From the NCBI GenBank assembly GCA_015069095.1, contig SVJH01000013.1:1-60402 (forward strand): 60,402 nucleotides of DNA. The letters run 5' to 3'. Positions 1-8,999 of the stretch are shown here, piece after piece. A model generated the notes under the pieces. The model was not told the DNA's origin and ran no database searches. It saw only the letters and a list, made by a program, of their open reading frames with translations. Source of the DNA: Oscillospiraceae bacterium (GTDB lineage: Bacteria; Bacillota; Clostridia; UMGS1810). A program made the translations under genes and the position numbers. Each line of letters opens with the position of its first letter. Position 1 is the first letter of the stretch.

Positions 1-112
1 ATTTTCAAATGATTTTTTTTATTTCGCTTCTGCGGATTTCGCTTTTTTCATCGTCAAGTTCATTTAGTTTTGAATCTAAATGAAGGTCTGCAATATGCAT
101 TATTTTAGCCAA
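1..112 (-). CDS. Metallophosphoesterase, DNA repair exonuclease (SbcD/YhaO-like), N-terminus, probable frameshift
   Basis: Only the first ~35 codons lie in the window. From a TTG at 110-112 (GGGGTGA ribosome binding site at 117-123) the peptide reads MAKIMHIADLHLDSK, the first metal-binding motif (DxH) of calcineurin-like phosphoesterases such as YhaO/SbcD; the ATG at 98-100 is an alternative start. The gene follows prmC directly in the same operon. In the frame as given, translation stops at TGA (positions 4-6) just after a run of eight A residues (T8 at 13-20 on the plus strand). Removing one A restores I-K-K-S-F-E-N, which resembles the family. This may be a true frameshift, slippage, or a sequencing error. 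The family call rests on a short peptide. Confidence 0.6.
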
Positions 113-116
113 AAAA

Positions 117-953
117 TCACCCCACAAAACGAGCCGTTACAATTCTTGGAAGTCCGGCGTAGTCATTTTTTACTTCTATATCGGTAAAGTTATCTTTTAA
201 AATTTCTTTTAGTGCATCGCCCTGATTAAAACCTATTTCAAAAAAGATATATCCGCCTTTTTTCAAAATATATTTTGCATCGGATGCAATTTTTCTGTAA
301 AACATAAGCCCGTCGCATCCGCCATCAAGTGCAAGATGAGGTTCAAAGTCTTTTACATCGCTATCGAGTGTTTTAATTACGTCTGTTTCGATATACGGCG
401 GATTTGAAACAACAACATCAAATTTTTTGTTTAGTTTTTCTGTTTCTGATAAAACATCAAGTTTTAAAAAAGTAACGTCATCATTTTTTAAAATGTTTTT
501 TGCATTCTTTTTTGCAACTAAGAGTGCGCCGTCTGAAATATCAACACCCACTAAAGATGAATTTTTAAGATAATACTTAAGTGATACTGCAATCGCACCG
601 CTTCCTGTACAAAGGTCAAGAATTTCATCTTTTTTAATGTCGGCGTTTATTATTTCTTCTACTAAAAGTTCTGTTTCCCATCTTGGAACAAGTACGTTTT
701 TATCAACATAAAACATAAGCGACATAAATTCTTTTTCGCCCGTTATATATGCAACGCTCTCTTTGTTTTCGCGTCTTTTGACATATGATGCAAACCTTTT
801 TAAGTCTTCTTTTTTCATTATGTCATCTTTATGGACTAAAAGATATATTTCATCGCACGAAAGCACGTTTTTTAAAAGTGCGTCTGCATCAGATCGCCCT
901 ATTTTTAAAACAGCAATATCTCTTATTTCTTTTATCGTTTTACCACTTGTCAT
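117..953 (-). CDS. prmC: Peptide chain release factor N5-glutamine methyltransferase
   Basis: Transfers a methyl group from S-adenosylmethionine to the Gln of the GGQ motif in release factors RF1 and RF2, which is needed for efficient peptide release. The 278-residue length is normal. A helical N-terminal domain is followed by a Rossmann methyltransferase fold with the SAM-binding loop DLCTGSGAIAVSL near residue 115 and the substrate-Gln signature SNPPY near residue 185. The ATG at 951-953 overlaps the 3' end of the DUF1385 gene by 14 bp, and the metallophosphoesterase begins 4 bp after its stop, so the three are translationally coupled. PrmC next to a DUF1385 protein is a common clostridial arrangement. 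Confidence 0.95.
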   Translation of the reverse strand: MTSGKTIKEIRDIAVLKIGRSDADALLKNVLSCDEIYLLVHKDDIMKKEDLKRFASYVKRRENKESVAYITGEKEFMSLMFYVDKNVLVPRWETELLVEEIINADIKKDEILDLCTGSGAIAVSLKYYLKNSSLVGVDISDGALLVAKKNAKNILKNDDVTFLKLDVLSETEKLNKKFDVVVSNPPYIETDVIKTLDSDVKDFEPHLALDGGCDGLMFYRKIASDAKYILKKGGYIFFEIGFNQGDALKEILKDNFTDIEVKNDYAGLPRIVTARFVG

Positions 954-1893
954 CTTCTTTATTCCCGGTAATTACATTTTTTATTGCTTCTATTGCAACT
1001 TCAAGTTGCGAATCATCTGGCTCTCTTGTTGTTAAATACTGAAGATAAAGCCCCGGTTTTGTAAGAAGGCGAACAAATTTATTTTCGCTTTTTCCTGCAA
1101 ATTTAATAATTTCATAAGAAACACCTGCAACAAAAGGCAAAAGAAGAAGTCTGTATAAAAGTCTTAAATAAACGTTTTCCCATCTTAAAAACGAGAAACA
1201 AATAATACTTATAACCATAACAATCAAAAGAAAGTTTGTTCCGCATCTTGGGTGAAGACGTGAATATTTTCTTGCATTTTCAACTGTAAGTTCTTCGCCA
1301 TGTTCGTACATTGCAATAGTTTTATGCTCTGCGCCGTGATATTCAAACACTCTTTGAATATCTTTCATTCTTGAAACAAGAATAATGTATGTCATAAAAA
1401 TAAGTATTCTTACAATACCTTCAGATGCACTTAAAATTACCTGATTTTCGGTAAAGTTTTTAATCCATCCTACAAGAATTGTAGGAAGAAGCATAAATAG
1501 ACCTATCGAAAATATAAGTGATAAAAACACCGAAAAATAAATTACAATGTCTTTAACTTTATCGCCGAATTTATTATCAAGCCATTTTTCAAAACGGCTC
1601 ATGCTTTCTTCGCCGTCATCAAGTTCTATCTGGTCGGCAGAAAACATAAGGCATTTTACGCCTGTTATCATTGATTCAAAAAATGATATTACCCCGCGAA
1701 GTATTGGTAATTTTAAAAATTTATATTTATTTAAAACAGATGATACTTCTTTTTTATCTGTAATAATTTCGCCGTTTGCTTTTCTTACGCACGTTGCAAT
1801 CATTTTAGGTCCGCGCATCATAACACCTTCCATAACAGCCTGACCGCCGATGCTTGTTTTATGAAGTGCGCAATTTTGTTTTTCTTTTTTCAT
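940..1893 (-). CDS. DUF1385 family integral membrane protein
   Basis: Function unknown. The 317-residue protein shows the family hallmark GGQAVMEGVMMRGP near residue 16. About four hydrophobic segments follow: one pair around residues 120-170, then a pair around 225-270. Between them lies the conserved cytoplasmic stretch YHGAEHKTI, and later RLHPRCGTNF. The ATG at 1891-1893 has an ideal AGGAGG site. It is the second gene of the operon that starts at the lipoprotein and leads into prmC. Conserved His, Glu and Cys residues could bind metal or cofactor, but this is only inference. Confidence 0.9.
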   Translation of the reverse strand: MKKEKQNCALHKTSIGGQAVMEGVMMRGPKMIATCVRKANGEIITDKKEVSSVLNKYKFLKLPILRGVISFFESMITGVKCLMFSADQIELDDGEESMSRFEKWLDNKFGDKVKDIVIYFSVFLSLIFSIGLFMLLPTILVGWIKNFTENQVILSASEGIVRILIFMTYIILVSRMKDIQRVFEYHGAEHKTIAMYEHGEELTVENARKYSRLHPRCGTNFLLIVMVISIICFSFLRWENVYLRLLYRLLLLPFVAGVSYEIIKFAGKSENKFVRLLTKPGLYLQYLTTREPDDSQLEVAIEAIKNVITGNKEDDKW

Positions 1894-1912
1894 ATGCTAT
1901 TCCTCCTTGCGT

Positions 1913-2305
1913 TTAGTTTTCAAAAGTTGTTCCGTTTGCATTTTCAAACAATTCTTCAAGTTCTTTTCTTATTTCTTCTTTTCTTGGATCGCCGTCACTT
2001 AGTGAGTTAAATTCGTCTATTTTACTTACAATATCATCGCCTGATTCTATATTTACAGGGCCGTTGCCTTCGTTTAAAGTTTCTGTTTCGTTTTTTGGTG
2101 CTTCTTCTGTTTGTGCTGTTTCATTTTCATCAGGTGCTTTTTCAATAAGCCCTTCATAGATGTCTTCTTCTTTTATTTCATCTTTTTTTGTTTCCTCAGT
2201 TTTCGCTTGTGTGTTTTCTTTTTTTGTCTCGTCCTTTTTGCATGATGCAAAACTAAAAACTAAAACAGCTGCCAACATTAAACATATTATTTTATTACAT
2301 TTCAT
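1913..2305 (-). CDS. Small acidic lipoprotein
   Basis: A 130-residue exported protein. The N-terminus MKCNKIICLMLAAVLVFSFASC is a type II signal peptide with lipobox FASC; Cys22 would be lipidated after cleavage and anchor the protein to the outer face of the membrane. The rest is low-complexity and rich in Lys, Glu and Thr, with no fold I recognise. It is the first gene of the minus-strand operon, 19 bp before the DUF1385 gene, with an AAGGAG ribosome binding site. The acidic tail could be a spacer or a partner-binding segment. Confidence 0.85.
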   Translation of the reverse strand: MKCNKIICLMLAAVLVFSFASCKKDETKKENTQAKTEETKKDEIKEEDIYEGLIEKAPDENETAQTEEAPKNETETLNEGNGPVNIESGDDIVSKIDEFNSLSDGDPRKEEIRKELEELFENANGTTFEN

Positions 2306-2342
2306 TAGTATTATCTCCTTAAATATAAATGGGTTACATTAT

Positions 2343-2371
2343 ATTATAATACATTTTACTTGAAAATTCAA
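2343..2371 (-). promoter_or_regulatory. Sigma-A promoter of the lipoprotein-DUF1385-prmC operon
   Basis: Minus-strand TTGAAT (2366-2371), 17 bp spacer, TATAAT (2343-2348). It lies about 38 bp upstream of the lipoprotein start, in the divergent gap shared with lonB. Confidence 0.8.
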
Positions 2372-2446
2372 TATAAATTGTTGCATACAGAATAAATTTA
2401 AATCAAAACGGAAAAATATAGTCATGATTAAAACGGAGTGATGAAA

Positions 2447-4117
2447 ATGAATACATTTATAGCGGTAACACAACTTATTTTTACAGTCGTTATCGGACTG
2501 TATTTTTTAATGCAGATTTTAGATACAAAATCGGCAGATAGTGCGCTTAAAGCAGAAAGCAAAAAGGAACTTGAAAAAATATCAAAACTTGAAAAAATAT
2601 CACTTACAAAACCACTTTCGGAAATTACAAGGCCGACATCTGCAAACGAAATAATAGGTCAAAATGACGGCATAAAAGCATTAACGTGCGCAATTTGTTC
2701 TAAAAATCCAAAACACGTTATTATTTACGGACCGTGCGGAGTTGGTAAAACTGCGGCGGCAAGGGTTATACTTGAAAAAGCCAAAAAAATGGGGATATCT
2801 CCGTTTAAAAGCGATGCAAAATTTATTGAAGCAGATGCCACAACTATGAGGTCGGACGAGCGAAGCATTGCAGACCCACTAATCGGAAGCGTGCACGACC
2901 CTATTTATCAGGGGGCATCATTTTACGGCTCGCTTGGTATTCCGCAAATTAAACTTGGAGCTGTATCAAAAGCGCACGGAGGAGTTCTTTTTTTAGACGA
3001 AATAGGCGAACTTAGTACTATGCAACTTAACCGACTGTTAAAAGTTCTTGAAGATTCACGCGTGTTTTTTGAAAGTGCTTACTACTCATCGGAAGATAAA
3101 AATATTCCGCCTCACATTCACAAAATTTTTAAAGAAGGTTATCCTGCAGATTTTAGGCTAATTGGTGCAACAACACGCTCGCCTGAGGAAATTCCAGACG
3201 CGGTGCGTTCAAGATGCACAGAAATCTTTTTTAATCCACTGACAAGAAACGATATTTGCCGTATTGTAAAAAATGCCATTTTAAAAAGCGGTTTTTTGAT
3301 GGAAGAAGGCGGCGAAAACCTTATTTCGCTTTATGCAAAAAACGGACGTGATGCAGTAAATATTGTTGAAATGTGTATAAATCTTGTTGAAGTTGAAGCA
3401 CGAGATAAAATAACGCTTACCGATATTGAATGGGTTGTGCAATCGCAAAAGTATTTTCCTATATATTTTGAAGCACCAAATCAAAGCCAGAAAGAAGGCA
3501 AAGAAGGCGTTGTAAATGCACTTTGTGTTACATCGTTTTTTCAGGGTGCAGTTATGGAAATTGAATGTACAATTAAAAAGTGCGATAACAAAAACGGCTC
3601 AGTAAAAATTACGGGAATTATTACAGAACAGGACATAGAATACAAAAACGGACACTATAAAAAGCCGAGTGATGTGAAAAATTCTGTAGAAAATGCCATA
3701 ACTGTAATAAAAAGTATTGCAAATTTTGAAATTTGTGATTATAATATCCATATAAACTTTCCGGGATTTGTTCCCGTAGACGGTCCTTCTGCAGGTGCGG
3801 CAATATTTTTGGCGATATATTCTGCCTTTTATAAAAAGCGTGTTTTGCCATCTGTTGCCATAACCGGAGAACTTTCTATACACGGACTTATTAAAAGAGT
3901 CGGCGGTGTTTATGAAAAAATAGAAGCAGCCAAAAAGATGGGGATTAAAAAGGTTATTATACCTTGTGAAAACTATCTTGAGTCGCATAAAGTATCGGAT
4001 ATTGAAATAGTGCCCGTAAATAATGTTTTCGATATTATAAAAGAATGTTTTCCAAAAGAAGGAGATTTGCATAGGTATGACGAAAATGTCATAAGGTCAG
4101 CAAAAAAAAGTGATTAA
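2447..4117 (+). CDS. lonB: ATP-dependent protease LonB
   Basis: Membrane-anchored AAA+ serine protease. In Bacillus the orthologue acts in the forespore, so this gene suggests a spore-forming lineage. An N-terminal membrane helix (about residues 7-25) is followed by Walker A GPCGVGKT near residue 95 (the usual second Pro is Cys) and Walker B VLFLDEIGEL. The C-terminal Lon protease domain has the catalytic Ser in DGPSAGAA and the Lys in LIKRVGGVYEKI. The protein matches Bacillus LonB along its length. The frame is open from a GTG at 2438, but the ATG at 2447 sits 8 bp after GGAG (2435-2438), so I use it (556 residues). Confidence 0.93.
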   Translation: MNTFIAVTQLIFTVVIGLYFLMQILDTKSADSALKAESKKELEKISKLEKISLTKPLSEITRPTSANEIIGQNDGIKALTCAICSKNPKHVIIYGPCGVGKTAAARVILEKAKKMGISPFKSDAKFIEADATTMRSDERSIADPLIGSVHDPIYQGASFYGSLGIPQIKLGAVSKAHGGVLFLDEIGELSTMQLNRLLKVLEDSRVFFESAYYSSEDKNIPPHIHKIFKEGYPADFRLIGATTRSPEEIPDAVRSRCTEIFFNPLTRNDICRIVKNAILKSGFLMEEGGENLISLYAKNGRDAVNIVEMCINLVEVEARDKITLTDIEWVVQSQKYFPIYFEAPNQSQKEGKEGVVNALCVTSFFQGAVMEIECTIKKCDNKNGSVKITGIITEQDIEYKNGHYKKPSDVKNSVENAITVIKSIANFEICDYNIHINFPGFVPVDGPSAGAAIFLAIYSAFYKKRVLPSVAITGELSIHGLIKRVGGVYEKIEAAKKMGIKKVIIPCENYLESHKVSDIEIVPVNNVFDIIKECFPKEGDLHRYDENVIRSAKKSD

Positions 4118-4182
4118 AAAGCAACTTTGTTGTTTCAAGGTTGTTTTTGTGGGTATATTTTCATTGTATGGAGGTGAAGTAA

Positions 4183-4413
4183 ATGACAGATAAAGTAAAA
4201 ACAATTATCGCAGACCAACTTGGTGTTAATGTAAACGATATTACTATGGATGCTTCTTTTATAGATGATTTGGGCGCTGATTCGCTTGATATGGTAGAAC
4301 TTATTATGGCAATGGAAGAGGAATTTAATTTTGAACTTCCTGAAGAAGATGCAGAAAAAATTTCAACTGTTGGTGAAGCAATCGAATACATCAAAGCAAA
4401 TGTAGTAGAATAA
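4183..4413 (+). CDS. acpP: Acyl carrier protein
   Basis: Carries growing fatty acyl chains on a 4'-phosphopantetheine arm in type II fatty acid synthesis. The 76-residue acidic protein has the attachment motif [10 protein letters not shown] with the modified Ser at residue 34. The ATG follows a perfect GGAGG site by 7 bp. A 9-bp hairpin lies just downstream and rnc follows, an acpP-rnc order seen widely in Bacillota. No other fatty-acid genes are in the window. Confidence 0.97.
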   Translation: MTDKVKTIIADQLGVNVNDITMDASFIDDLGADSLDMVELIMAMEEEFNFELPEEDAEKISTVGEAIEYIKANVVE

Positions 4414-4427
4414 TATTTGCATATTCT

Positions 4428-4449
4428 AAGGGTGGCCAAAGCCACCCTT
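4428..4449 (+). terminator. Hairpin between acpP and rnc, probable partial terminator
   Basis: Perfect 9-bp stem (AAGGGTGGC / GCCACCCTT) with loop CAAA. The following tract TAAGTATTTTT is only moderately U-rich, so it may act as an attenuator or an mRNA stabiliser that keeps acpP expressed above rnc. Confidence 0.65.
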
Positions 4450-4473
4450 TAAGTATTTTTAAGGAGTAAGATT

Positions 4474-5178
4474 ATGAAAGAACTTGAAAAAAACATTGGT
4501 TATTCTTTTAAAGATAAATCTATTTTAAAAACTGCGCTTACTCACAAATCAATATTAAATGAAACAGAAAATGCCGTATGCAATGAACGACTTGAATTTT
4601 TGGGAGATTCTGTACTTGGATTTGTTGTTGCTGATTATCTTTACAAAAATTATCCTGAAAAAGACGAAGGCATTATGACAAGAGCAAGAGCGTATGTTGT
4701 TTGTGAAAAAGGGCTTGATGTTATTGCCAAAGAGTGGGAAATTTCTGACGATATCATTTTAAGTTATGGCGAAGAAAAAATGGGCGGAAGGCATCGTGCT
4801 TCAATTCTTTCAGATGCCGTTGAATCGATTATTGCGGCAATTTATATAGACGGCGGATTTGATGAGGCAAAAAGAGTTATTCTTAAATTTTTTGCAGATA
4901 AAATTGACAGATTTATTAGTGGTTTATCTAATACTGCGAATTTTGACTACAAAACAAATTTACAGGAACTTTGCCAGTCAAGAGGCTTAAAACCTATTTA
5001 TCGTTTAGTTGGTGAAAGAGGCCCTGCTCATGCAAAAATTTACACCTGTGAAGTAGAAGTTAACGGCACTATTTACAAAGCAGAAGAAGACACGTCAAAG
5101 AAAAAAGCAGAGCAAAAAGCGGCGGCAAATGCTTTTAAAATACTTTCAAAGGAAGTAAATAAGGATGACACACTATAA
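4474..5178 (+). CDS. rnc: Ribonuclease III
   Basis: Endonuclease that cleaves double-stranded RNA during rRNA and mRNA processing. 234 residues, normal length. The RNase III signature NERLEFLGDSVLG (residues 37-49) carries the catalytic acidic residues, and a second acidic cluster, SDAVESIIAAIY, lies near residue 110. A double-stranded RNA binding domain occupies roughly residues 158-228, ending in the KKKAEQKAAANA helix. AAGGAG precedes the ATG. The last 14 bp overlap the radical SAM gene. Confidence 0.96.
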   Translation: MKELEKNIGYSFKDKSILKTALTHKSILNETENAVCNERLEFLGDSVLGFVVADYLYKNYPEKDEGIMTRARAYVVCEKGLDVIAKEWEISDDIILSYGEEKMGGRHRASILSDAVESIIAAIYIDGGFDEAKRVILKFFADKIDRFISGLSNTANFDYKTNLQELCQSRGLKPIYRLVGERGPAHAKIYTCEVEVNGTIYKAEEDTSKKKAEQKAAANAFKILSKEVNKDDTL

Positions 5179-6151
5179 TATTCCCGTGTTTGTTCCGCAT
5201 CTTGGTTGTCCGCACGATTGTGTTTTTTGCAATCAGAAAAAAATAACGGGAACAAAAAAGCCGTTTGAGTGCGATATGGCGGTACAAACAATCGAAGAAA
5301 ATTTAAAAACGATAAGTAAAAATGATGATAAATACGTTGAAATTGCATTTTTTGGCGGTAGTTTTACGGCTATTGAAGATGAAATTTTTAAAAAACTTTG
5401 TCTTATCGGGAAAAAATACATAGATGAAAAAAAGGTTGATGCACTGCGATGTTCAACACGTCCCGACTGCATAGATGAGGACAAACTGAGATTTATGAAA
5501 GAATGCGGTTTTAAAACGATTGAACTCGGCGTTCAGTCAACAGATGAAACGGTGCTTTTAAAAAGCGGAAGAGGCCACACAAAAGAAGATGTATTTTTAG
5601 CATCACGCCTTATTAAAGAAAGTGGTATTGATTTGGGACTACAAATGATGATAGGGCTTCCTTTTGATACAGAGGAAAAAACGCTTGACACGGCGAAAGA
5701 TTTAATTAGTCTAAATCCATCGTGCGTTAGGGTTTATCCTACTTTAACATTAGAGGGAACACGTCTTTTTGATATGTATAAAGAAGGCGAATATACTCCG
5801 TGGAGTTTAGATAGATGTATTCCCGTTTTGGCAAAAGTTTTAAATATGTTTTACGAAAATAACATAAACGTAGTACGAGTAGGACTGCAAACTACCGACG
5901 AAATAAACGAAAACACTGTAATTGGGCCTTATCACGCATCGATAAGGGAACTTGCAGAGAGCGAAATTTACAAAAACAAAATAGAAAAACTTTTTTTAAA
6001 AGACGGTTTAACCGTTTTTGTTAACGACAAAGAAATTTCAAAAGCAATCGGCAACAAAAAATCAAACATCACATACTTTAAAGAAAAATACGGAATAAAC
6101 ATTAAAATATGTAAAAATCCGCTTGTTAAAAAGGGTGAGGTAAAGGTATGA
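5165..6151 (+). CDS. Elp3-like radical SAM protein
   Basis: A 328-residue radical S-adenosylmethionine protein. The [4Fe-4S] motif is C-x3-C-x2-C in GCPHDCVFCNQ near residue 17. FFGGSFTAI and later TIELGVQSTD and LGLQMMIGLP follow the pattern of the Elp3/YhcC-like TIM barrel. It lacks the GNAT acetyltransferase domain of true Elp3. In many Clostridia a protein of this type lies between rnc and smc; here rnc precedes it (14-bp overlap) and dgt follows (4-bp overlap). The substrate is unknown; tRNA wobble modification is the usual guess for the family. Confidence 0.85.
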   Translation: MTHYNIPVFVPHLGCPHDCVFCNQKKITGTKKPFECDMAVQTIEENLKTISKNDDKYVEIAFFGGSFTAIEDEIFKKLCLIGKKYIDEKKVDALRCSTRPDCIDEDKLRFMKECGFKTIELGVQSTDETVLLKSGRGHTKEDVFLASRLIKESGIDLGLQMMIGLPFDTEEKTLDTAKDLISLNPSCVRVYPTLTLEGTRLFDMYKEGEYTPWSLDRCIPVLAKVLNMFYENNINVVRVGLQTTDEINENTVIGPYHASIRELAESEIYKNKIEKLFLKDGLTVFVNDKEISKAIGNKKSNITYFKEKYGINIKICKNPLVKKGEVKV

Positions 6152-7137
6152 CTTACAGAGAATTGATTGAAAAAAACGAATACAAAATATTTGGAAAAAA
6201 TGCGTTTTTTTCAGACAAATCAAAAGGCAGGGAGCATTTTGAAGAAAAATGCCCTATAAGGACAGACTTTTCGCGTGATAAAGACAGAATTGTTCACTCA
6301 AAGGCGTTTCGTCGTTTAAAACACAAAACACAGGTTTTTATTTCGCCAAATAACGACCATTTCAGAACGCGTCTTACACACACGCTTGAAGTATCACAGA
6401 TTGCAACAACAATATCAAAAGCGCTTATGCTAAATACCGATCTTACAGAGGCAATATCGCTTGGACACGACCTCGGGCACACACCTTTTGGACATATGGG
6501 CGAAAGGGCTCTTAAAAAAGTCAACCCACACGGATTTAACCACTATGAGCAAAGCATAAGAGTTGTTGATGTACTTGAAAAAGACGGAAAAGGTCTTAAT
6601 CTTACATATGAAGTAAAAGATGGTATTTTAAATCACACAGGAAGCGGCAGGGCTAAAACTTTTGAAGGCCAGATTATTAAATATGCCGACAGAATTGCGT
6701 ATCTTAATCACGATATTGACGATGCTATAAGAGCGTCTATTTTAAAAGTTGAAGATATCCCCGAAAAATACCTCAAAACGCTCGGATACGCACATTCTGA
6801 AAGAATAAACACACTTATTTTAGACCTTATAAACTACACAAACAACAATGATAAAGTCGGCATGACAAAAGAGATAGAAGATGCTATGATGGGGCTTAGA
6901 GCATTTCTTTTTGATTCTGTTTACAAACTTGTTGCAGAAGAAGAAATTAAAGTTAATTTTGTAATCGAAAAAATGTACGAATACTATCTTAAAAATGTCG
7001 ACCTTCTGCCTTCTGAGTTTAAAAATCTTCTTGAAAATGACGATAAAAACACAGTTGTATGCGACTATCTTGCAAGTATGACAGACAGTTATATTACCGA
7101 TAAATTTAACGAGATTTTTCTTCCTAAAACATGGTGA
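6148..7137 (+). CDS. dgt: Deoxyguanosinetriphosphate triphosphohydrolase
   Basis: HD-domain enzyme that splits dGTP into deoxyguanosine and triphosphate and so influences dNTP pools. 329 residues. The metal ligands are visible: His in RLTHTLEVSQIA and the HD pair in LGHDLGHTPFGH. The N-terminal motif RTDFSRDKDRIVHSKAFRRL is typical of the bacterial dGTPase family. ATGA overlap with the radical SAM gene indicates coupled translation. It precedes dnaG, as in many Clostridia. Confidence 0.93.
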   Translation: MTYRELIEKNEYKIFGKNAFFSDKSKGREHFEEKCPIRTDFSRDKDRIVHSKAFRRLKHKTQVFISPNNDHFRTRLTHTLEVSQIATTISKALMLNTDLTEAISLGHDLGHTPFGHMGERALKKVNPHGFNHYEQSIRVVDVLEKDGKGLNLTYEVKDGILNHTGSGRAKTFEGQIIKYADRIAYLNHDIDDAIRASILKVEDIPEKYLKTLGYAHSERINTLILDLINYTNNNDKVGMTKEIEDAMMGLRAFLFDSVYKLVAEEEIKVNFVIEKMYEYYLKNVDLLPSEFKNLLENDDKNTVVCDYLASMTDSYITDKFNEIFLPKTW

Positions 7138-7253
7138 TTTATAGAAATTGCGAAATTTTGTATATTAAAGAAGGATTTTTTTAAAAAAAGTCGAATAAAA
7201 GTAAAGTACAGCGATAAAAAATCGCAAGTTATTTAGGAAAATGGTGATAGAAA

Positions 7254-8999
7254 ATGCCTCTATACCCTGAATATATTATTCAAGAGGTAATAGACAAAAA
7301 CGACATTGTTGATGTTGTTTCAAAGCAGGTAAGACTTAAAAAAAGCGGCGCAAATTATATGGGACTTTGCCCGTTTCATAACGAAAAAACACCGTCGTTT
7401 TCAGTTTCGCCTACAAAAGGCATTTTTCATTGTTTTGGATGCGGAGTTGGCGGTTCGGTTATAAATTTTGTTATGAAAACTGAAAACCTTACTTTTACAG
7501 AAGCCGTAAAAGAACTTGCCGCAAGAGCAAATATTGTGCTTCCGCAAATAAACGGATACGATTCTAACAAAGAAAAAGAGATACGCGACCAAAAAGAAAT
7601 TTTATTTAACATAAACGAAAAAGCGGCATCTTTTTACTTTTCATATCTTTCAAAAGATGAAGGAAAAGTGGCAGTTGAGTATTTTAAAGAGCGAAAACTT
7701 GACGGAAAATGTGCAAAACTTTTCTATCTTGGATATTCGCCAAACGAAAAAAGAAAACTTTTTGACTATCTTGTTGGCGAAGGTTTTTCTGAAAGCGACA
7801 TTTTAAAAGCAGGACTTATCACCAAGCACGAAAACGGCGATTATTACGATAAATTCCGTGGCAGAGTTATGTTTCCGATTTTTAATGTAAACGATAAAAT
7901 AATCGGTTTTGGTGCAAGACGAATTGACGAAAACGTTATGCCAAAATATTTAAACTCGCCCGAAACACTTGTATATAATAAAAGTAAAAATCTTTATGCA
8001 CTTAATCTTGCAAAAAAATCTAAAAAAGATTTTGTTATTTTAGTAGAAGGTTATATGGACGTTATTTCACTTATGAGATATGGGTTTTATAACGTAGTTG
8101 CATCGCTCGGAACTGCACTTACGACAGAGCAGGCAAAACTTTTAAAAAGGTATTTTAACGAGGTTGTTATTTCTTACGACAGCGATGAAGCAGGACAAAC
8201 TGCCGCAAGACGTGCTATCGGAATACTTCGCGATGCAGAGATTAAAGCATCGGTTATAAAGGTGGATAACGCCAAAGATACAGACGAATTTATTAAAAAA
8301 TACGGTAGCGACCGTTTTAACCTTATTCTTACAAAAAGAAAAGGCGATATTGCGTATTTAATGGATGTTTTAGGGGAAAAATATAACCTGAAAAATAATG
8401 ACGAAAAGGTTTTATACGTTAATGAACTTATACCATATCTTCAAAAAGTTACAAACAGTGTAGAACTTGATGTTTTGGTAAGCGAAATTTCCGCTAAAAC
8501 TTCAATATCTTCTCAGGCTATTTATCTTCAAATAGGAAAAACAAAAGCAAAACTGACTGACGATTTTAGTCCGAAAGCAACTGTTCCGCACTTTGGTGCA
8601 TCAACAAAGGACAAACTTTCAAGAACACAGGAAATGCTGTTATCACTTCTTATAAATGAGCCTAAACTTCTTGTAAAGGCAGAAAGTATTTTAGAAGATG
8701 ACCTTTTTGACGATGAACTTTTAAAGAAACTTTTTACAACTTTAAAAGAGAAAAAAGATCACGATATAGATGCATCATACCTTATGACAGCGTTTGAGGA
8801 AGAAGATGTTGCAAAAATTACTAAAATTATAAGCATCGACACACGCTGTGAAGATACTTTAAAAGCGGTTAAAGACTATGTTTTATCCATAAAGGAAGAA
8901 AAACGACGCATAGAAATTGATAAACTTGTCAAACAGGGCGACATAAACGCTCTTAATGAAATATTTAAAAACAATCAGAAAGGAGAGATAAGATTATGA
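7254..8999 (+). CDS. dnaG: DNA primase
   Basis: Makes the RNA primers for lagging-strand DNA synthesis. 581 residues. The CHC2 zinc finger uses C39, H42, C60 and C63 ([11 protein letters not shown] ... HCFGCG). A Toprim catalytic core follows, with [10 protein letters not shown] and the metal-binding SYDSDEAG. The C-terminal part would bind the DnaB helicase. The ATG at 7254 follows GGTGAT. The gene overlaps rpoD by 4 bp. The 116-bp gap before it holds a small hairpin (GCGAT/ATCGC near 7212-7226) but no promoter I can defend. Confidence 0.97.
   Translation: MPLYPEYIIQEVIDKNDIVDVVSKQVRLKKSGANYMGLCPFHNEKTPSFSVSPTKGIFHCFGCGVGGSVINFVMKTENLTFTEAVKELAARANIVLPQINGYDSNKEKEIRDQKEILFNINEKAASFYFSYLSKDEGKVAVEYFKERKLDGKCAKLFYLGYSPNEKRKLFDYLVGEGFSESDILKAGLITKHENGDYYDKFRGRVMFPIFNVNDKIIGFGARRIDENVMPKYLNSPETLVYNKSKNLYALNLAKKSKKDFVILVEGYMDVISLMRYGFYNVVASLGTALTTEQAKLLKRYFNEVVISYDSDEAGQTAARRAIGILRDAEIKASVIKVDNAKDTDEFIKKYGSDRFNLILTKRKGDIAYLMDVLGEKYNLKNNDEKVLYVNELIPYLQKVTNSVELDVLVSEISAKTSISSQAIYLQIGKTKAKLTDDFSPKATVPHFGASTKDKLSRTQEMLLSLLINEPKLLVKAESILEDDLFDDELLKKLFTTLKEKKDHDIDASYLMTAFEEEDVAKITKIISIDTRCEDTLKAVKDYVLSIKEEKRRIEIDKLVKQGDINALNEIFKNNQKGEIRL

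Noticed and set aside
763-1042. Plus-strand open frames within the prmC/DUF1385 region
   Set aside because: They lack ribosome binding sites and are antisense to two well-supported genes; the same holds for other long antisense frames in this A/T-rich window.
2391-2425. Sigma-F promoter for lonB
   Set aside because: A GCATA and a GGAAAAAT are present, but the spacing of about 22 bp is too long for the sigma-F consensus.
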